From: an uncultured Eubacteriales bacterium
GTDB taxonomy: Bacteria; Bacillota; Clostridia; Christensenellales; Aristaeellaceae
Direction: 5' to 3'
Length of the DNA stretch: 64,000 bases
Assembly (NCBI GenBank): GCA_900315315.1
Contig: OMYT01000002.1
Coordinates: 62,001-126,000 of the forward strand
Shown: one piece after another, positions 1 to 9,207 of the stretch
Position numbering within the stretch: the first letter of the stretch is position 1
Layout: every line of letters begins with the position of its first letter
Notes under the pieces: generated by a model
Seen by the model: the letters and a program-made list of their open reading frames with translations, nothing else
The model's database searches: none
What the model was told of the DNA's origin: nothing
Program-made: the position numbers and the translations under genes

Positions 1-681
1 CTGCCGTCGCCCGCGGACGTGGTCGGCGCCTTTATCCATGATTTTCCCAACCTGATGCATCATGCGTTTGTTTCCGTGACTGAGGCGCTTCTTGGCCTGC
101 TGATCGGAATGGCGCTCGCATTCGGGCTGGCCTGCGTGATGGAGCGTTTCCTGACGCTGGAGCAGGCGGTGATGCCGCTGCTGGTTGCCACACAGACCAT
201 CCCGACGATTGCGATCGCCCCGCTGCTGGTGCTATGGATGGGCTTCGGCATGGAACCGAAGATCATGCTGGTTGTGATTACGACGTTCTTCCCGATTGCA
301 GTGGGTCTGCTGGACGGATTCAAGAGTGCTGATCCGGACGCCGTGGCACTGCTTCGGTCCATGAATGCCACCCGGCGGCAGATATTCCGCCATGTAAAAA
401 TGCCCGCGGCATTGCCCTATTTCTTTTCGGGACTTCGGATCTCCGCCTCGTATGCGGTTGTCGGCGCGGTGATCTCCGAATGGCTCGGCGGGTTTGAAGG
501 ACTCGGCGTTTACATGACAAGGGTGAGGAAGGCTTACGCTTTTGACAAGATGTTTGCGGTGATCCTGCTGATCGTGATCGTCAGCCTGCTGCTGATGAAA
601 CTGGTCAACGTTATCAGGGATTTGTCTATGCCCTGGCTCAGATACCGGACGGAGAAGACGCAACAACTGTTGCATGAGTAA
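1..681 (+). CDS. thiX: ABC transporter permease, thiamine-precursor (HMP) type, 5' partial
   Basis: Inner-membrane permease of an ABC importer of the SsuC/TauC/ThiX class. The reading frame is already open at base 1, where it encodes LPSPADVV, a motif usually found near the N-terminus of these permeases, so the true start lies upstream of the window. Several hydrophobic helices are visible, and the EAA coupling-loop region (around ALLRSMNATRRQIFRHVKMP) that docks on the ATPase is intact. The gene is followed after 20 bases by an NMT1/THI5-type binding protein and then by an ATPase and thiamine pyrophosphokinase. That context, rather than the permease sequence, assigns it to pyrimidine (HMP) uptake. 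Any TPP riboswitch would lie outside the window. Confidence 0.88.
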   Translation: MPSPADVVGAFIHDFPNLMHHAFVSVTEALLGLLIGMALAFGLACVMERFLTLEQAVMPLLVATQTIPTIAIAPLLVLWMGFGMEPKIMLVVITTFFPIAVGLLDGFKSADPDAVALLRSMNATRRQIFRHVKMPAALPYFFSGLRISASYAVVGAVISEWLGGFEGLGVYMTRVRKAYAFDKMFAVILLIVIVSLLLMKLVNVIRDLSMPWLRYRTEKTQQLLHE

Positions 682-701
682 GAAGAAAGGAAAAACAGAC
701 C

Positions 702-1700
702 ATGATGAAAAAAATGACAGCGATCCTGCTTTCAATCATACTGCTGTCTCTCGTTCCGGCGGCTTTTGCCGAAACGGAGAACCTGAAGCAGATAATATTC
801 TGCCTGGACTGGACGCCAAACACCAACCACACCGGGGTCTACGCCGCGGATGCCCTGGGCTATTACCGGGACGAGGGACTGGACGTGCAGATCGTTCAGC
901 CGCCGGAAAACGGGGCGGTACTGATGTGCGCATCGAACCAGGCGCAGTTTGCTATTGACGCACAGGATACGATGGCGGCTTCCCTGGACCTTGAAGAACC
1001 GCTTAACATTACCGCGGTGGCCACAATCCTGCAGCACAACACTTCGGGAATCCTGACAAGGGCGGAGGACGGCATCACGAGTGCCAAAGGACTGGAGGAC
1101 AGGATCTATTCGACCTGGGACAGCCCGATTGAACTGGCGATGCTCCGCTACTGCGTTGAAAAAGAAGGCGGGGACTTCAGCAAAGTCAAACTGATCCCGA
1201 ACAACATCACGGATGAACCGGCTGCACTGAGGACGCACCAGACAGACGCGGTCTGGATTTTCTACGGATGGAGCGGCATCAACGCCGAACTCAGCGATGT
1301 TGCCTGCGGATACTGGGATTTTGCTTCCCTGAGTCCCGAACTGGATTACTACACGCCGGTGATCCTTGCCAACAATGATTTTCTGCAGAATGATCCGGAA
1401 ACGGCGAAGGCTTTCCTGAGAGCCACGGCAAAAGGCTACCAATATGCGAGCGAACACCCGGAGGAAGCAGCGGAGATGCTGATTGCCGGGGATACGACGG
1501 GGGCCCTTGAGGATTCCAGAGAACTGGTATACGCAAGCCAGAAATGGCTTTCCGAACGCTATATCGCCGACGCCCCCGCCTGGGGAATCATCGCACCGGA
1601 AAGATGGAACGGTTTTTACGGGTGGCTGTACGATAACGGGCTGACCGTCCACGACCTGCGCGGCAAAGGGTTCAGCAATGATTATCTGCCCGGAGAGTGA
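702..1700 (+). CDS. thiY: ABC transporter substrate-binding protein, NMT1/THI5-like (ThiY)
   Basis: Exported binding protein of 332 residues with a signal peptide (about residues 1-23, ending at AFAE). It carries the family hallmark DWTPNTNHTGVYAA near residue 36, as in ThiY proteins that bind the thiamine pyrimidine precursor N-formylaminopyrimidine/HMP. The usual C-terminal lipobox is not obvious, so it may be released or held by the uncleaved signal. It follows the permease by 20 bases with a ribosome site (AGAAAGGA) and ends just before the ATPase. The ligand is inferred from family membership and from the downstream thiamine pyrophosphokinase. Confidence 0.88.
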   Translation: MMKKMTAILLSIILLSLVPAAFAETENLKQIIFCLDWTPNTNHTGVYAADALGYYRDEGLDVQIVQPPENGAVLMCASNQAQFAIDAQDTMAASLDLEEPLNITAVATILQHNTSGILTRAEDGITSAKGLEDRIYSTWDSPIELAMLRYCVEKEGGDFSKVKLIPNNITDEPAALRTHQTDAVWIFYGWSGINAELSDVACGYWDFASLSPELDYYTPVILANNDFLQNDPETAKAFLRATAKGYQYASEHPEEAAEMLIAGDTTGALEDSRELVYASQKWLSERYIADAPAWGIIAPERWNGFYGWLYDNGLTVHDLRGKGFSNDYLPGE

Positions 1701-1704
1701 TCAG

Positions 1705-2454
1705 ATGGAACTGCTCAGAACCGAGCGTATCAGCAAATCATACCAGGGGCGCCAGATTCTCCGGGATATCAGCATCCACCTGGAAGAAGGCGAGCTTGTT
1801 TCCCTGCTGGGACTCAGCGGATCGGGCAAGACAACGCTGCTGAACATTATGTCCGGCCTGGTGATGCCGGATTCGGGCAGAGTATTTCTTTCCGGAAACG
1901 ATATTACCGGGAAACCGGGACAGATCAGCTATATGCTGCAGAAGGATCTGCTGCTGGAACACAAGCGGGTGATTGACAACGTTGCGCTTCCGCTGGTGAT
2001 CCGCGGAATGAAGAGGGAGGAAGCAAGGGCAAAGGCGGACCCGTATTTCAGGCAGTTTGACCTGGAGGGGACGCAGATGCTATATCCCGCGCAGATGTCC
2101 GGGGGAATGCGGCAGCGCGCCGCGCTTTTGCGGACTTATCTGGGTTCCAACGGCGTTATCCTTCTGGACGAGCCGTTTTCCGCCCTGGATATGATTACGC
2201 GCGGCCAGATTCATACCTGGTATATGGATATCATGCAGAAAATCGGGTTTTCAACCATTCTGATCACCCATGATGCGGACGAAGCGATTCTGCTGTCCGA
2301 CAGGATCTATCTGCTGACGGGGAGCCCCGGTGAAATCCATCATGAACTCCGGATCGGGACGCCGAGGAAAGACAGGCGGGATTTCAACCTGCAGCCGGAA
2401 TTTGTCCGGTACAAACGTCAGATCCGGGATGCGCTGGAACAGGCTTCGGGCTGA
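1705..2454 (+). CDS. thiZ: ABC transporter ATP-binding protein of the thiamine-precursor importer
   Basis: Cytoplasmic ATPase of 249 residues. Walker A is GLSGSGKTT, the signature loop is MSGGMRQR, Walker B is VILLDEPFSALD and the H-loop is ILITHDAD, all intact. An upstream ATG at 1678 is in frame but would overlap thiY. I prefer ATG 1705 because GGAGAG lies about seven bases before it and translation then starts at MELLRTERISKSY, the usual N-terminus. It is closest to the nitrate/taurine/ThiZ group and forms one operon with the permease and binding protein. Confidence 0.87.
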   Translation: MELLRTERISKSYQGRQILRDISIHLEEGELVSLLGLSGSGKTTLLNIMSGLVMPDSGRVFLSGNDITGKPGQISYMLQKDLLLEHKRVIDNVALPLVIRGMKREEARAKADPYFRQFDLEGTQMLYPAQMSGGMRQRAALLRTYLGSNGVILLDEPFSALDMITRGQIHTWYMDIMQKIGFSTILITHDADEAILLSDRIYLLTGSPGEIHHELRIGTPRKDRRDFNLQPEFVRYKRQIRDALEQASG

Positions 2455-2481
2455 CCCGAAGCGAAAGGAAGGGAAAAGCCT

Positions 2482-3108
2482 GTGAACCGATGTGTGATTA
2501 TCGGCGGGGCGGAGATCGGTGATTACAGCCGGATCAGCCGAAGCCTTCGGCGGGATGATTTCTGCATTTGCTGCGACAGCGGACTGCGACACGCAGAGAA
2601 GCTGGGAATGACCCCTTCCCTGATTGTGGGGGATTTTGATTCAAGCGAACGGCCGGATACCGACATTGAAACGATTGTGCTTCCGAGGGAAAAAGACGAT
2701 ACGGATACCGTATATGCGGCAAAGGAAGCCGTCAGGCGCGGCTTTGATGATTTCCTGTTGATCGGCGTGACCGGCGCAAGATTCGATCATACTTTCGGAA
2801 ATATTTCCCTGCTGCTGTGGTTGGATTCAATCGGGAAAAAGGCACAGATTGCGGACGATTATTCCGTGATGGAGATTGTTTCGCGTTTTCCGGCGGAAAT
2901 TGACGATACCTGCGCATACTTTTCGCTGCTAAACATCAGCGGGACGGCGCAGGATATTTCAATCCGCGGCGCCAAATACCCGCTGGAAGGAGCGGAGATC
3001 ACCAGCGAGTATCAATACGGAATCAGCAACGAGGTGATTCCGGGAGGGAAGGCGACGGTTTCTGTCGGGAAGGGCAGGCTGCTCCTGGTGAAGGTGTTTG
3101 GCGGCTGA
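2482..3108 (+). CDS. thiN: Thiamine diphosphokinase
   Basis: Cytoplasmic enzyme that transfers pyrophosphate from ATP to thiamine to give thiamine diphosphate. The 208 residues show the family pattern: CDSGLRHAEKLG, then GDFDS, then EKDDTDTVYAA and GVTGARFDHTFGN, which form the ATP- and thiamine-binding site. Translation starts at GTG 2482 after a GAAGGAAGGG ribosome site. It is 27 bases behind the ATPase and so is probably cotranscribed, coupling precursor uptake to cofactor activation. Confidence 0.92.
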   Translation: MNRCVIIGGAEIGDYSRISRSLRRDDFCICCDSGLRHAEKLGMTPSLIVGDFDSSERPDTDIETIVLPREKDDTDTVYAAKEAVRRGFDDFLLIGVTGARFDHTFGNISLLLWLDSIGKKAQIADDYSVMEIVSRFPAEIDDTCAYFSLLNISGTAQDISIRGAKYPLEGAEITSEYQYGISNEVIPGGKATVSVGKGRLLLVKVFGG

Positions 3109-3162
3109 TGGCCGGTGGCCGGCGGATGAACGGTTATGTTTGTTCTTTCGTTGTACAGCATC

Positions 3163-3191
3163 TTGACGTTGAGCGGGTTTCATACTACGAT
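3163..3191 (+). promoter_or_regulatory. Promoter of the T-box leader
   Basis: TTGACG (3163-3168), a 17-base spacer and TACGAT (3186-3191). Transcription would start near 3198, just ahead of the first T-box stem. Confidence 0.6.
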
Positions 3192-3197
3192 GTCCGT

Positions 3198-3457
3198 GCA
3201 ATGAAGGAGACCCAGTAGGGAGAAGGTTATTCTGTTCAGAGAGCCGCCGGGTGGTGAGAGGCGGCCGGAATCTTCTTTCCGAAATACCCTCCGGAGCAGC
3301 GGACTGAAACTGATACGGGAGTAGGAAAGCCGGGGGCGCCCGATACAGCGCAAAGGATATGAAAGTATCCGGAGACCGTCCCTGACAGGGCGGTAAAATG
3401 AGGTGGTACCGCGGAGTCAATTCGCCCTCTGTGTCCTGACGGACGCAGAGGTTTTTT
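3198..3457 (+). promoter_or_regulatory. T-box riboswitch leader (tRNA-sensing), probable tyrosine specifier
   Basis: The 14-base T-box core AGGTGGTACCGCGG is at 3401-3414. The AGTA part of the Stem I loop-E motif is at 3214-3217, the conserved CAGAGAG-GTGGTGAGA region follows near 3236, and the opposing GAA strand is at 3281. A rho-independent terminator lies directly behind the T-box. The specifier region reads GAA-A-TAC-CCTCCGGAG. Counting back from the GGAG end gives TAC (3285-3287, Tyr), but ATA or ACC cannot be excluded. Uncharged tRNA would stabilise the antiterminator and switch on the symporter gene. Confidence 0.9.
3426..3457 (+). terminator. T-box regulated terminator
   Basis: An 11-base-pair stem (CCTCTGTGTCC with GGACGCAGAGG, one G-U pair), a TGAC loop and a run of six T. 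It is part of the T-box expression platform. Confidence 0.88.
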
Positions 3458-3490
3458 AATGGCAGCGGTACCCGGAAAGAAGGGGTCAAT

Positions 3491-5083
3491 ATGGCATTCG
3501 GTGATCTGGCACTCAAAATCGGCATGCTCCTGGTGTTCTTCGGCGTGATGATTTACGTCGGTTTCTACTGCAGGAAGCATTCCACGGACGTGAACGGCTT
3601 CGTGCTCGGCGGCCGCAGCGTCGGTCCCTGGCTGACGGCGTTCGCCTACGGTACTTCCTATTTTTCGGCGGTCATTTTCGTCGGCTATGCCGGCCAGTTC
3701 GGCTGGAAGTTCGGTATCGCCTCGACCTGGGTCGGCATCGGGAACGCGCTGATCGGCTCGCTGCTTGCGTGGGTTATTCTCGGCCGGAGGACCCGCATCA
3801 TGACGCAGCATCTTTCCAGCGCCACAATGCCGGATTTCTTTGAGAAGCGCTTCAACGCGAAATCCCTGAAAATCGCCGCTTCGATTATTATCTTCATCTT
3901 TATGATTCCCTATACGGCCTCCCTGTACAACGGCCTGAGCCGTTTGTTCCGGATGGCGTTCAATATTGACTATTCCGTGTGCGTTATCGCAATGGCGGTC
4001 CTGACAGCAGTCTATGTGATTGTGGGCGGGTATATGGCTACCGCCGTGAACGATTTCATCCAGGGTCTGATCATGCTGGTGGGCATTGTGGCGGTCATCG
4101 CGGCCGTGCTGGGCAGCAAAGGCGGATTCATGGAGTCCCTGAAAGGGCTTTCCGCCGCACAGGATGCCAACATTGCCAACGGGACCGTTCCGGGTATTTT
4201 CAATTCCTTCTTCGGGCCTGATCCTGTGAGCCTCCTCGGAGTCGTGATCCTTACTTCCCTCGGCACCTGGGGCCTCCCGCAGATGGTCGGCAAGTTCTAT
4301 GCGATCCGGAAAGAGGGAGATATTCGCAAAGGAACCATCATCTCCACTGCGTTCGCGCTGATCGTCGCAGGCGGCTGCTATTTCCTGGGCGGATTCGGCA
4401 GGCTCTTCTCCGAGGAGCTCGGCGCTGTCGGCGGCGGCAATCCGCAGGGAGGTTTTGACAACGTGATCCCGACGATGCTGCAGTCACTTTCACCCTTCCT
4501 GATTGCCGTTGTGATTATCCTGGTACTCTCCGCGTCAATGTCCACACTGTCTTCACTGGTGCTGACTTCTTCCTCCACGGTCACGCTGGACCTGCTCAAG
4601 GGACGCATGATCAAGGATATGGATGAAAAGAAACAGCTGCTGGTCATGCGGGCGCTGATTGTGGTTTTCATCGCGATCTCCGCCGCACTGGCCATCGTTC
4701 AGGCTAATTCAAGCGTGGCCTTTATTGCCCAGGCGATGGGCGTCAGCTGGGGCGCGATGGCCGGCGCATTCCTGGCGCCGTTCCTGTACGGGCTGTACTG
4801 GAAGCGCACCACAAAAGCCGGGTGCTGGGTTGCAATGCTCTTCTCTTCGGTCTTTATGATCATTGATATGCTGGCAAACCTGAAGGTGCTGAATGTGAAT
4901 CTCGGTCTCCTGCAGTCCCCGATCAACGCGGGCGCGTTCTGCATGATCGCAGGCCTGATCATCGTACCGGTGGTTAGCCTGATGACCAAAGCGCAGCCGA
5001 AGAATGAGATTGAAAAGATTTTCTCCTGCTACAACCGGACGGTCACTGTTAAGGCGAAGGATTCTATTGAGACGGAAGAATAA
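3491..5083 (+). CDS. Sodium:solute symporter (SSS family), T-box controlled
   Basis: Integral membrane protein of 530 residues with about 13 hydrophobic helices. It belongs to the solute:sodium symporter family that includes PutP and PanF: the N-terminus has GGRSVGPWLTAFAYGTSYFSA, and the helix with LSASMSTLSSLVLTSSS resembles the Na+-binding region. Control by a T-box argues that the substrate is an amino acid or amino-acid precursor. If the specifier is TAC the physiological substrate would be tyrosine or a related aromatic compound, which is an inference. It forms a single-gene unit ending at a convergent terminator. Confidence 0.87.
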   Translation: MAFGDLALKIGMLLVFFGVMIYVGFYCRKHSTDVNGFVLGGRSVGPWLTAFAYGTSYFSAVIFVGYAGQFGWKFGIASTWVGIGNALIGSLLAWVILGRRTRIMTQHLSSATMPDFFEKRFNAKSLKIAASIIIFIFMIPYTASLYNGLSRLFRMAFNIDYSVCVIAMAVLTAVYVIVGGYMATAVNDFIQGLIMLVGIVAVIAAVLGSKGGFMESLKGLSAAQDANIANGTVPGIFNSFFGPDPVSLLGVVILTSLGTWGLPQMVGKFYAIRKEGDIRKGTIISTAFALIVAGGCYFLGGFGRLFSEELGAVGGGNPQGGFDNVIPTMLQSLSPFLIAVVIILVLSASMSTLSSLVLTSSSTVTLDLLKGRMIKDMDEKKQLLVMRALIVVFIAISAALAIVQANSSVAFIAQAMGVSWGAMAGAFLAPFLYGLYWKRTTKAGCWVAMLFSSVFMIIDMLANLKVLNVNLGLLQSPINAGAFCMIAGLIIVPVVSLMTKAQPKNEIEKIFSCYNRTVTVKAKDSIETEE

Positions 5084-5104
5084 AAAACCGGGAGATGACA
5101 GAAC

Positions 5105-5134
5105 AGGAGGGGAACGCTGTGCGTCCCCCTCCTT
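5105..5134. terminator. Terminator between convergent genes
   Basis: AGGAGGGG-AACGC pairs with GCGT-CCCCCTCCT around a three-base loop (one mismatch) and is followed by TTATTT. It probably serves the symporter gene. Confidence 0.65.
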
Positions 5135-5137
5135 ATT

Positions 5138-6250
5138 TCATTCTTCTTCGTATTCTTCTTCGTCTGATCCGATACCGCTCCAGAGCCAGAACCGGTTCCG
5201 CTCCACAACCTCCATGATCACGATATCGAAGCGGGACAAATCACCCAATACAGCAAAAGAGGGGGCCTCGTTGGACATAACGTATAACTCCGAGGCAGAT
5301 TCCCGGAGGAACGGAATCAGCGCAGGACCGAAGGAATCCTTGATCAGGAGAATTTTCGGGGCATCCGGCAGAGATTCATTGACGATGACATCCATCACGC
5401 TGTCGCCCGCATCCGGGTTTTCATGTGATTTGAATTCCTTTACGGCAATGTTCTCGCAGTGATCAACCCGCAGATCTTTCTGTCCGATCATGGCCGCCAG
5501 ATCCCCGCTGGTTGTGATCTGACTGCGAACAATTTCATCCTCAGACAGACGATGCAGTGTCGGATGTTCCGCAATCAGCTGATCCATCATCGCCTGATAA
5601 ACAGTCCAGGCTCCGGCTGAATTCCAGTGGGAGTCTGTTTTATAGTACTGCTGTGGACCGGAACGGGCGGCTTCCAGCAGCGCAGAGCGCGGATCCAGAA
5701 AACGAACGGAATACTCGGGACCGGGTGATGTCATCATCTGGTCAAGCTCCCACGGGCCGTTTCCGAGGCGCTTGTTGATGGGCAAATATTCCGGATAAAC
5801 AGAATGCTTGTCAGGTGCGACGAGGATCCGATAATCAACGCCGGATGCTTTGAAGGTATCGGTGGCCGTCTGCTGCATGTCATACAGCTCGCGGATCATA
5901 TCATCATCCAGCCCGGTTCCGCGCCGGAAGTCTTCTTCACCTTCCAGGTAAAACAGCCATCCGTCAAAACCGGAGAGGACCATTGAGACGGGAGATTCAC
6001 CAAGATCCAGATCAGTCCGGAGGGCAAGGGAGATGGCTGATTCCCGAAATGCCAGATGATCGTCCAGGTATTCTTCTGCATTCTTAATCCGTTCCTTCAT
6101 TGTTCCGGATGATGACAGTTCCGTCATTTCCCTGTTTTCATCCAATGATTCCTCGCGGGGCTGAGGCAGGAGATTTCCCCAGAGAGGGAAGAGAACCATC
6201 AGGAAAAAAACGGCTATGGTGAAGCCCATTACAAATCTGCGTGTTTTCAT
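5138..6250 (-). CDS. DHHW/AlgX-like SGNH-hydrolase-fold protein, partner of MBOAT O-acyltransferase
   Basis: Membrane-anchored protein of 370 residues with one N-terminal helix (about residues 8-28) and an extracytoplasmic domain. YKTDSHWNSAGAW corresponds to the DHHW motif, and LLIKDSFGPALIPFL is a typical SGNH-like block. Proteins of this type work with MBOAT proteins to O-acetylate exopolysaccharides or wall polymers, as AlgX/AlgJ do with AlgI. The MBOAT gene lies 14 bases upstream on the same strand. The polymer that is modified cannot be read from the sequence. Confidence 0.8.
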   Translation of the reverse strand: MKTRRFVMGFTIAVFFLMVLFPLWGNLLPQPREESLDENREMTELSSSGTMKERIKNAEEYLDDHLAFRESAISLALRTDLDLGESPVSMVLSGFDGWLFYLEGEEDFRRGTGLDDDMIRELYDMQQTATDTFKASGVDYRILVAPDKHSVYPEYLPINKRLGNGPWELDQMMTSPGPEYSVRFLDPRSALLEAARSGPQQYYKTDSHWNSAGAWTVYQAMMDQLIAEHPTLHRLSEDEIVRSQITTSGDLAAMIGQKDLRVDHCENIAVKEFKSHENPDAGDSVMDVIVNESLPDAPKILLIKDSFGPALIPFLRESASELYVMSNEAPSFAVLGDLSRFDIVIMEVVERNRFWLWSGIGSDEEEYEEE

Positions 6251-6264
6251 GTGACTCCCTCCTC

Positions 6265-7677
6265 TCAGAATCTGAAATAGATAAAGGGGTTATAAGTATT
6301 GGACATCAGCAGGATGATGCAAACGGCAAGCACAGCCAGCGCCAGCAAGGATCGGACAGCAATGACGGCGGTGCCTTTGGAGCGCTCCAGAAGACCGAGC
6401 AGTTTCTCAGCCAGCGGGGAAGCGAAGAAGATGCAGGCAATCAGGATGATAATCAGCTTCGGGGAAAGAATGGAGACGGCTGTACAGGTAATATAGCTGT
6501 TGCCACCGAACATTCCGCGCAGGAACATGATGGTTTCATCAGGCTTCAGATTCCGGAAAAGCACCCAGCCCAGCAGGACAATCACCATCGTGAAGAACCA
6601 GGTAATCGGCTTCGGGATCTTATTCAGCATTTTTTGAACCGGCGGGATCCGTTCCAGAATCATCCAAAGGCCATACCAGAGCCCCCAAAGGACGAAGTTC
6701 CAGCTGGCCCCGTGCCAGAAGCCGCAGATCAGGAATACCAGCAAAAGATTCAGATAGGTCCGGAAGGTGCCTTTCCGGTTTCCGCCGAGCGGGATGTAGA
6801 CATAATCCCGGAGCCAGGAAGAAAGTGTTATATGCCAGCGCCGCCAGAAATCGCGTACGGAGGTAGCTGAATAGGGGAACCGGAAGTTTTCCGGGAAACG
6901 GAAGCCCAGTATTTCTCCCATGCCGATTGCCATGTCGGAATAGCCGGAAAAATCAAAGTAGATCTGGAACGCATAACAAAGGGTGATGAGCCAGAGTAAA
7001 CCGGCAGAGCATTCGTCTGTCGGGAGTATTGCATTATTTTCAATGACCGCGGCGAGCGAATTGGCGAGGATGACTTTCTTTCCCAGCCCGCGGATGAATC
7101 GAATCAAACCATGCCATGTACTTTCCAGCGACATCTGAGGACAGTCGAGATTGCCGGTGATATCTGAAGCGCGGACGATGGGGCCGGCAATGAGCTGGGG
7201 AAACATGGAGATATAGGCACCGAGTTTACAGGGATTCCGGATGACCCTGACGGAACAGCGATGAACATCCCAGAGGTAGCTCATGGCCTGGAAAGTATAG
7301 AAGGAAATCCCGATGGGCATGATGATTGATTTGATCCGCCAACGGGTGTGGAAAAGATCTTTCAGCGTTGTGAGCAGAAACTCGAAATACTTGAAATAAA
7401 TGAGGGAGGAGAGGATCAGGAGAATGCCGAGCGTCAGAACAGCGAGCGCTGCTTTATCCTTTTTCTTTTCTTTCAGCGCCGAAATCCCGAGGGCAGACGC
7501 CCAGGTGATCAGGATTGCGGCAATCATCAGGAGCACATAGACCGGTTCGCCCCAGAAGTAGAAAAACAAGCTGCTGAGAAGAAGAAAGTATGGCCTTGCT
7601 TTGGCAGGAATCAACCGGTAGATCAGCAGAACGGCCGGAAAGAAAACAAAAAGAAAAACAGGTGACGCAAAGATCAT
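6265..7677 (-). CDS. MBOAT family O-acyltransferase (AlgI/DltB-like)
   Basis: Polytopic membrane protein of 470 residues, the usual size for AlgI-type acyltransferases. The MBOAT catalytic region CGFWHGASWNFVLWGLWYG contains the invariant histidine, and WRRWHITLSSWLRDYVYIPL is the second conserved block. It is expected to move acetyl groups across the membrane for attachment to a surface polysaccharide by the downstream DHHW protein. A good promoter lies just upstream on the minus strand. Confidence 0.9.
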   Translation of the reverse strand: MIFASPVFLFVFFPAVLLIYRLIPAKARPYFLLLSSLFFYFWGEPVYVLLMIAAILITWASALGISALKEKKKDKAALAVLTLGILLILSSLIYFKYFEFLLTTLKDLFHTRWRIKSIIMPIGISFYTFQAMSYLWDVHRCSVRVIRNPCKLGAYISMFPQLIAGPIVRASDITGNLDCPQMSLESTWHGLIRFIRGLGKKVILANSLAAVIENNAILPTDECSAGLLWLITLCYAFQIYFDFSGYSDMAIGMGEILGFRFPENFRFPYSATSVRDFWRRWHITLSSWLRDYVYIPLGGNRKGTFRTYLNLLLVFLICGFWHGASWNFVLWGLWYGLWMILERIPPVQKMLNKIPKPITWFFTMVIVLLGWVLFRNLKPDETIMFLRGMFGGNSYITCTAVSILSPKLIIILIACIFFASPLAEKLLGLLERSKGTAVIAVRSLLALAVLAVCIILLMSNTYNPFIYFRF

Positions 7678-7735
7678 TCCGCAAACACGCCTCCTTCAGC
7701 CCGGCGGTAACCGGAAAAACATACAGATCTTCATT

Positions 7736-7764
7736 ATTATAGAATGAATGAATCAAAAAGACAA
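7736..7764 (-). promoter_or_regulatory. Promoter of the MBOAT-DHHW operon
   Basis: On the minus strand TTGTCT (7764-7759), a 17-base spacer and a perfect TATAAT (7741-7736). Confidence 0.65.
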
Positions 7765-7782
7765 TGCCGGGTATACTATAAT

Positions 7783-7811
7783 TTGACATCTTAAATATCC
7801 TGTGCTACTAT
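7783..7811 (+). promoter_or_regulatory. Promoter of the DUF3048 gene
   Basis: Perfect TTGACA (7783-7788), a 17-base spacer and TACTAT (7806-7811), preceded by an extended TG element. It is divergent from the MBOAT promoter. Confidence 0.75.
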
Positions 7812-7855
7812 ATATCGGGTTTTTGGAAAAATAACGTACAGGAGGATACACCTTC

Positions 7856-9127
7856 ATGAAAAAGACACTGAGTCTGATCCTTGCGCTGGTCATGCTGTTT
7901 GCCGTGACTTCCGCTTTCGCTGAGGGGAAAGCGATTGACGGCCTTGCTGACCGTGGAATTACGATCCATGAGGCCGGGCTGAACGAGGTTGACGATCTGG
8001 TCAGTCCGACAACCGGCAGAAACCTGATGGAAATTGAAGTGCCCAACGGTTTCCTGGGCATGGCGGTGACCGGCGAGTATCAGCCGATCATGGTTCAGAT
8101 TTCGAATGCCGACAACGGTCTAGGAAGTTCTTCCTCGATCAAGAACTACCGCAATGCGCCTGTGAACGGCATCTATGCTGACGTGGTGTATGAAGCGCTG
8201 CAGAAGAAGGGCGGCGGCGAGAGCCGTATGACCTACGTCTTCTCTGATGTGGTGCCTGATTTTGCCGGCTTTATCCGCAGCACGCGTATTCAGCACGCAC
8301 TGTACCGTGCGGAGTGGGAATCCGCTTTTGTGACCTCCGGCTGGAACTATGCCGTAAAGGATGTTCCTGATGTCTGGAAGGAAAACGGTTTACCGGAACC
8401 GACGGGCAAGCGGACGGAAGCGGATCCCGGAATCGTCTACGTCGGCGACCTGAGCAACAAGCCATGGGGACCGTATGTATACCGGATCTTCGACAAGTCC
8501 GGCAAGAAGTACAGCGGCGCCAATACGGAGCTCTTCAACCTGACCGGATTGCTGACAGACATTATCCCGAAGGATCATGTGCCGGCGAACCATACATGGA
8601 AATTCACGGATGATATCCCCACGGGCGGAGATGACGCTGAATTTGTCTACGTCAAATTCGGCAGTGAGTACGCCACGGACAGCCGCCTGGAATATGATGC
8701 GTCAACCAACTCCTATATCCGTTATATCAAGCGGGAAAAGGGCGAGGATATGCCCTACCGGACGAATGTCCTCCTGGAGCCCGAAGTGAAGAAGGTCAAG
8801 GGCGACGGACGGAATGTGAAGGGCATGGGCCTTGTGATCCAGGGTATGGAAGCAGGCGACCCGATCACCTTCAACAACGTGATCGTTCAGCAGGTTGATT
8901 ATAACTGGATCAGCTTTACCCGTCCGAACCCGAAACTGGTCGGTTCCGGCAACGCGGACTATTTCATGGGCGGAAAGCATCTGTCCGGCGTCTGGGAGCG
9001 GAAGAGCCTCACAGACCGCACGGTATTCTACGGGCCGGACGGCAACGAGATTGAGATGCAGCGCGGACGCACGCTGATTATCCTGATGCCTTATGGTGAA
9101 AACGGCGCCGGGGTAAGCTACGAGTAA
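7856..9127 (+). CDS. Exported DUF3048 (YerB-like) protein
   Basis: Protein of 423 residues with a signal peptide (cleavage likely after AFA, residue 22) and an AGGAGG ribosome site. The central region MVQISNADNGLGSSS and the motif around DFAGFIRSTRIQHA match the DUF3048 family of surface proteins exemplified by YerB. The C-terminal part with NPKLVGSGNADYFMGGKHL is the second conserved domain. No lipobox cysteine is seen, unlike YerB. The biochemical role of the family is unknown to me. Confidence 0.8.
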   Translation: MKKTLSLILALVMLFAVTSAFAEGKAIDGLADRGITIHEAGLNEVDDLVSPTTGRNLMEIEVPNGFLGMAVTGEYQPIMVQISNADNGLGSSSSIKNYRNAPVNGIYADVVYEALQKKGGGESRMTYVFSDVVPDFAGFIRSTRIQHALYRAEWESAFVTSGWNYAVKDVPDVWKENGLPEPTGKRTEADPGIVYVGDLSNKPWGPYVYRIFDKSGKKYSGANTELFNLTGLLTDIIPKDHVPANHTWKFTDDIPTGGDDAEFVYVKFGSEYATDSRLEYDASTNSYIRYIKREKGEDMPYRTNVLLEPEVKKVKGDGRNVKGMGLVIQGMEAGDPITFNNVIVQQVDYNWISFTRPNPKLVGSGNADYFMGGKHLSGVWERKSLTDRTVFYGPDGNEIEMQRGRTLIILMPYGENGAGVSYE

Positions 9128-9133
9128 GACAAT

Positions 9134-9168
9134 GGGGGGCTTTCCGATTGCTCCCATACTCTTCGGAC
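9134..9168. repeat. Dispersed intergenic repeat, divergent copy
   Basis: A GGGGGGCTTTCCGATTGCTC stretch followed by CTCTTCGG. It resembles the copies at 44323, 58646 and 60837, with several substitutions. Confidence 0.55.
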
Positions 9169-9207
9169 GGGTGTTTGAAAGGTGCCGAAGGAAACGATGA
9201 AACCGGA

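Noticed and set aside
1678-1704. Upstream ATG for the thiZ gene
   Set aside because: It overlaps the end of thiY and lacks a ribosome site, while ATG 1705 has one and yields the conserved N-terminus.
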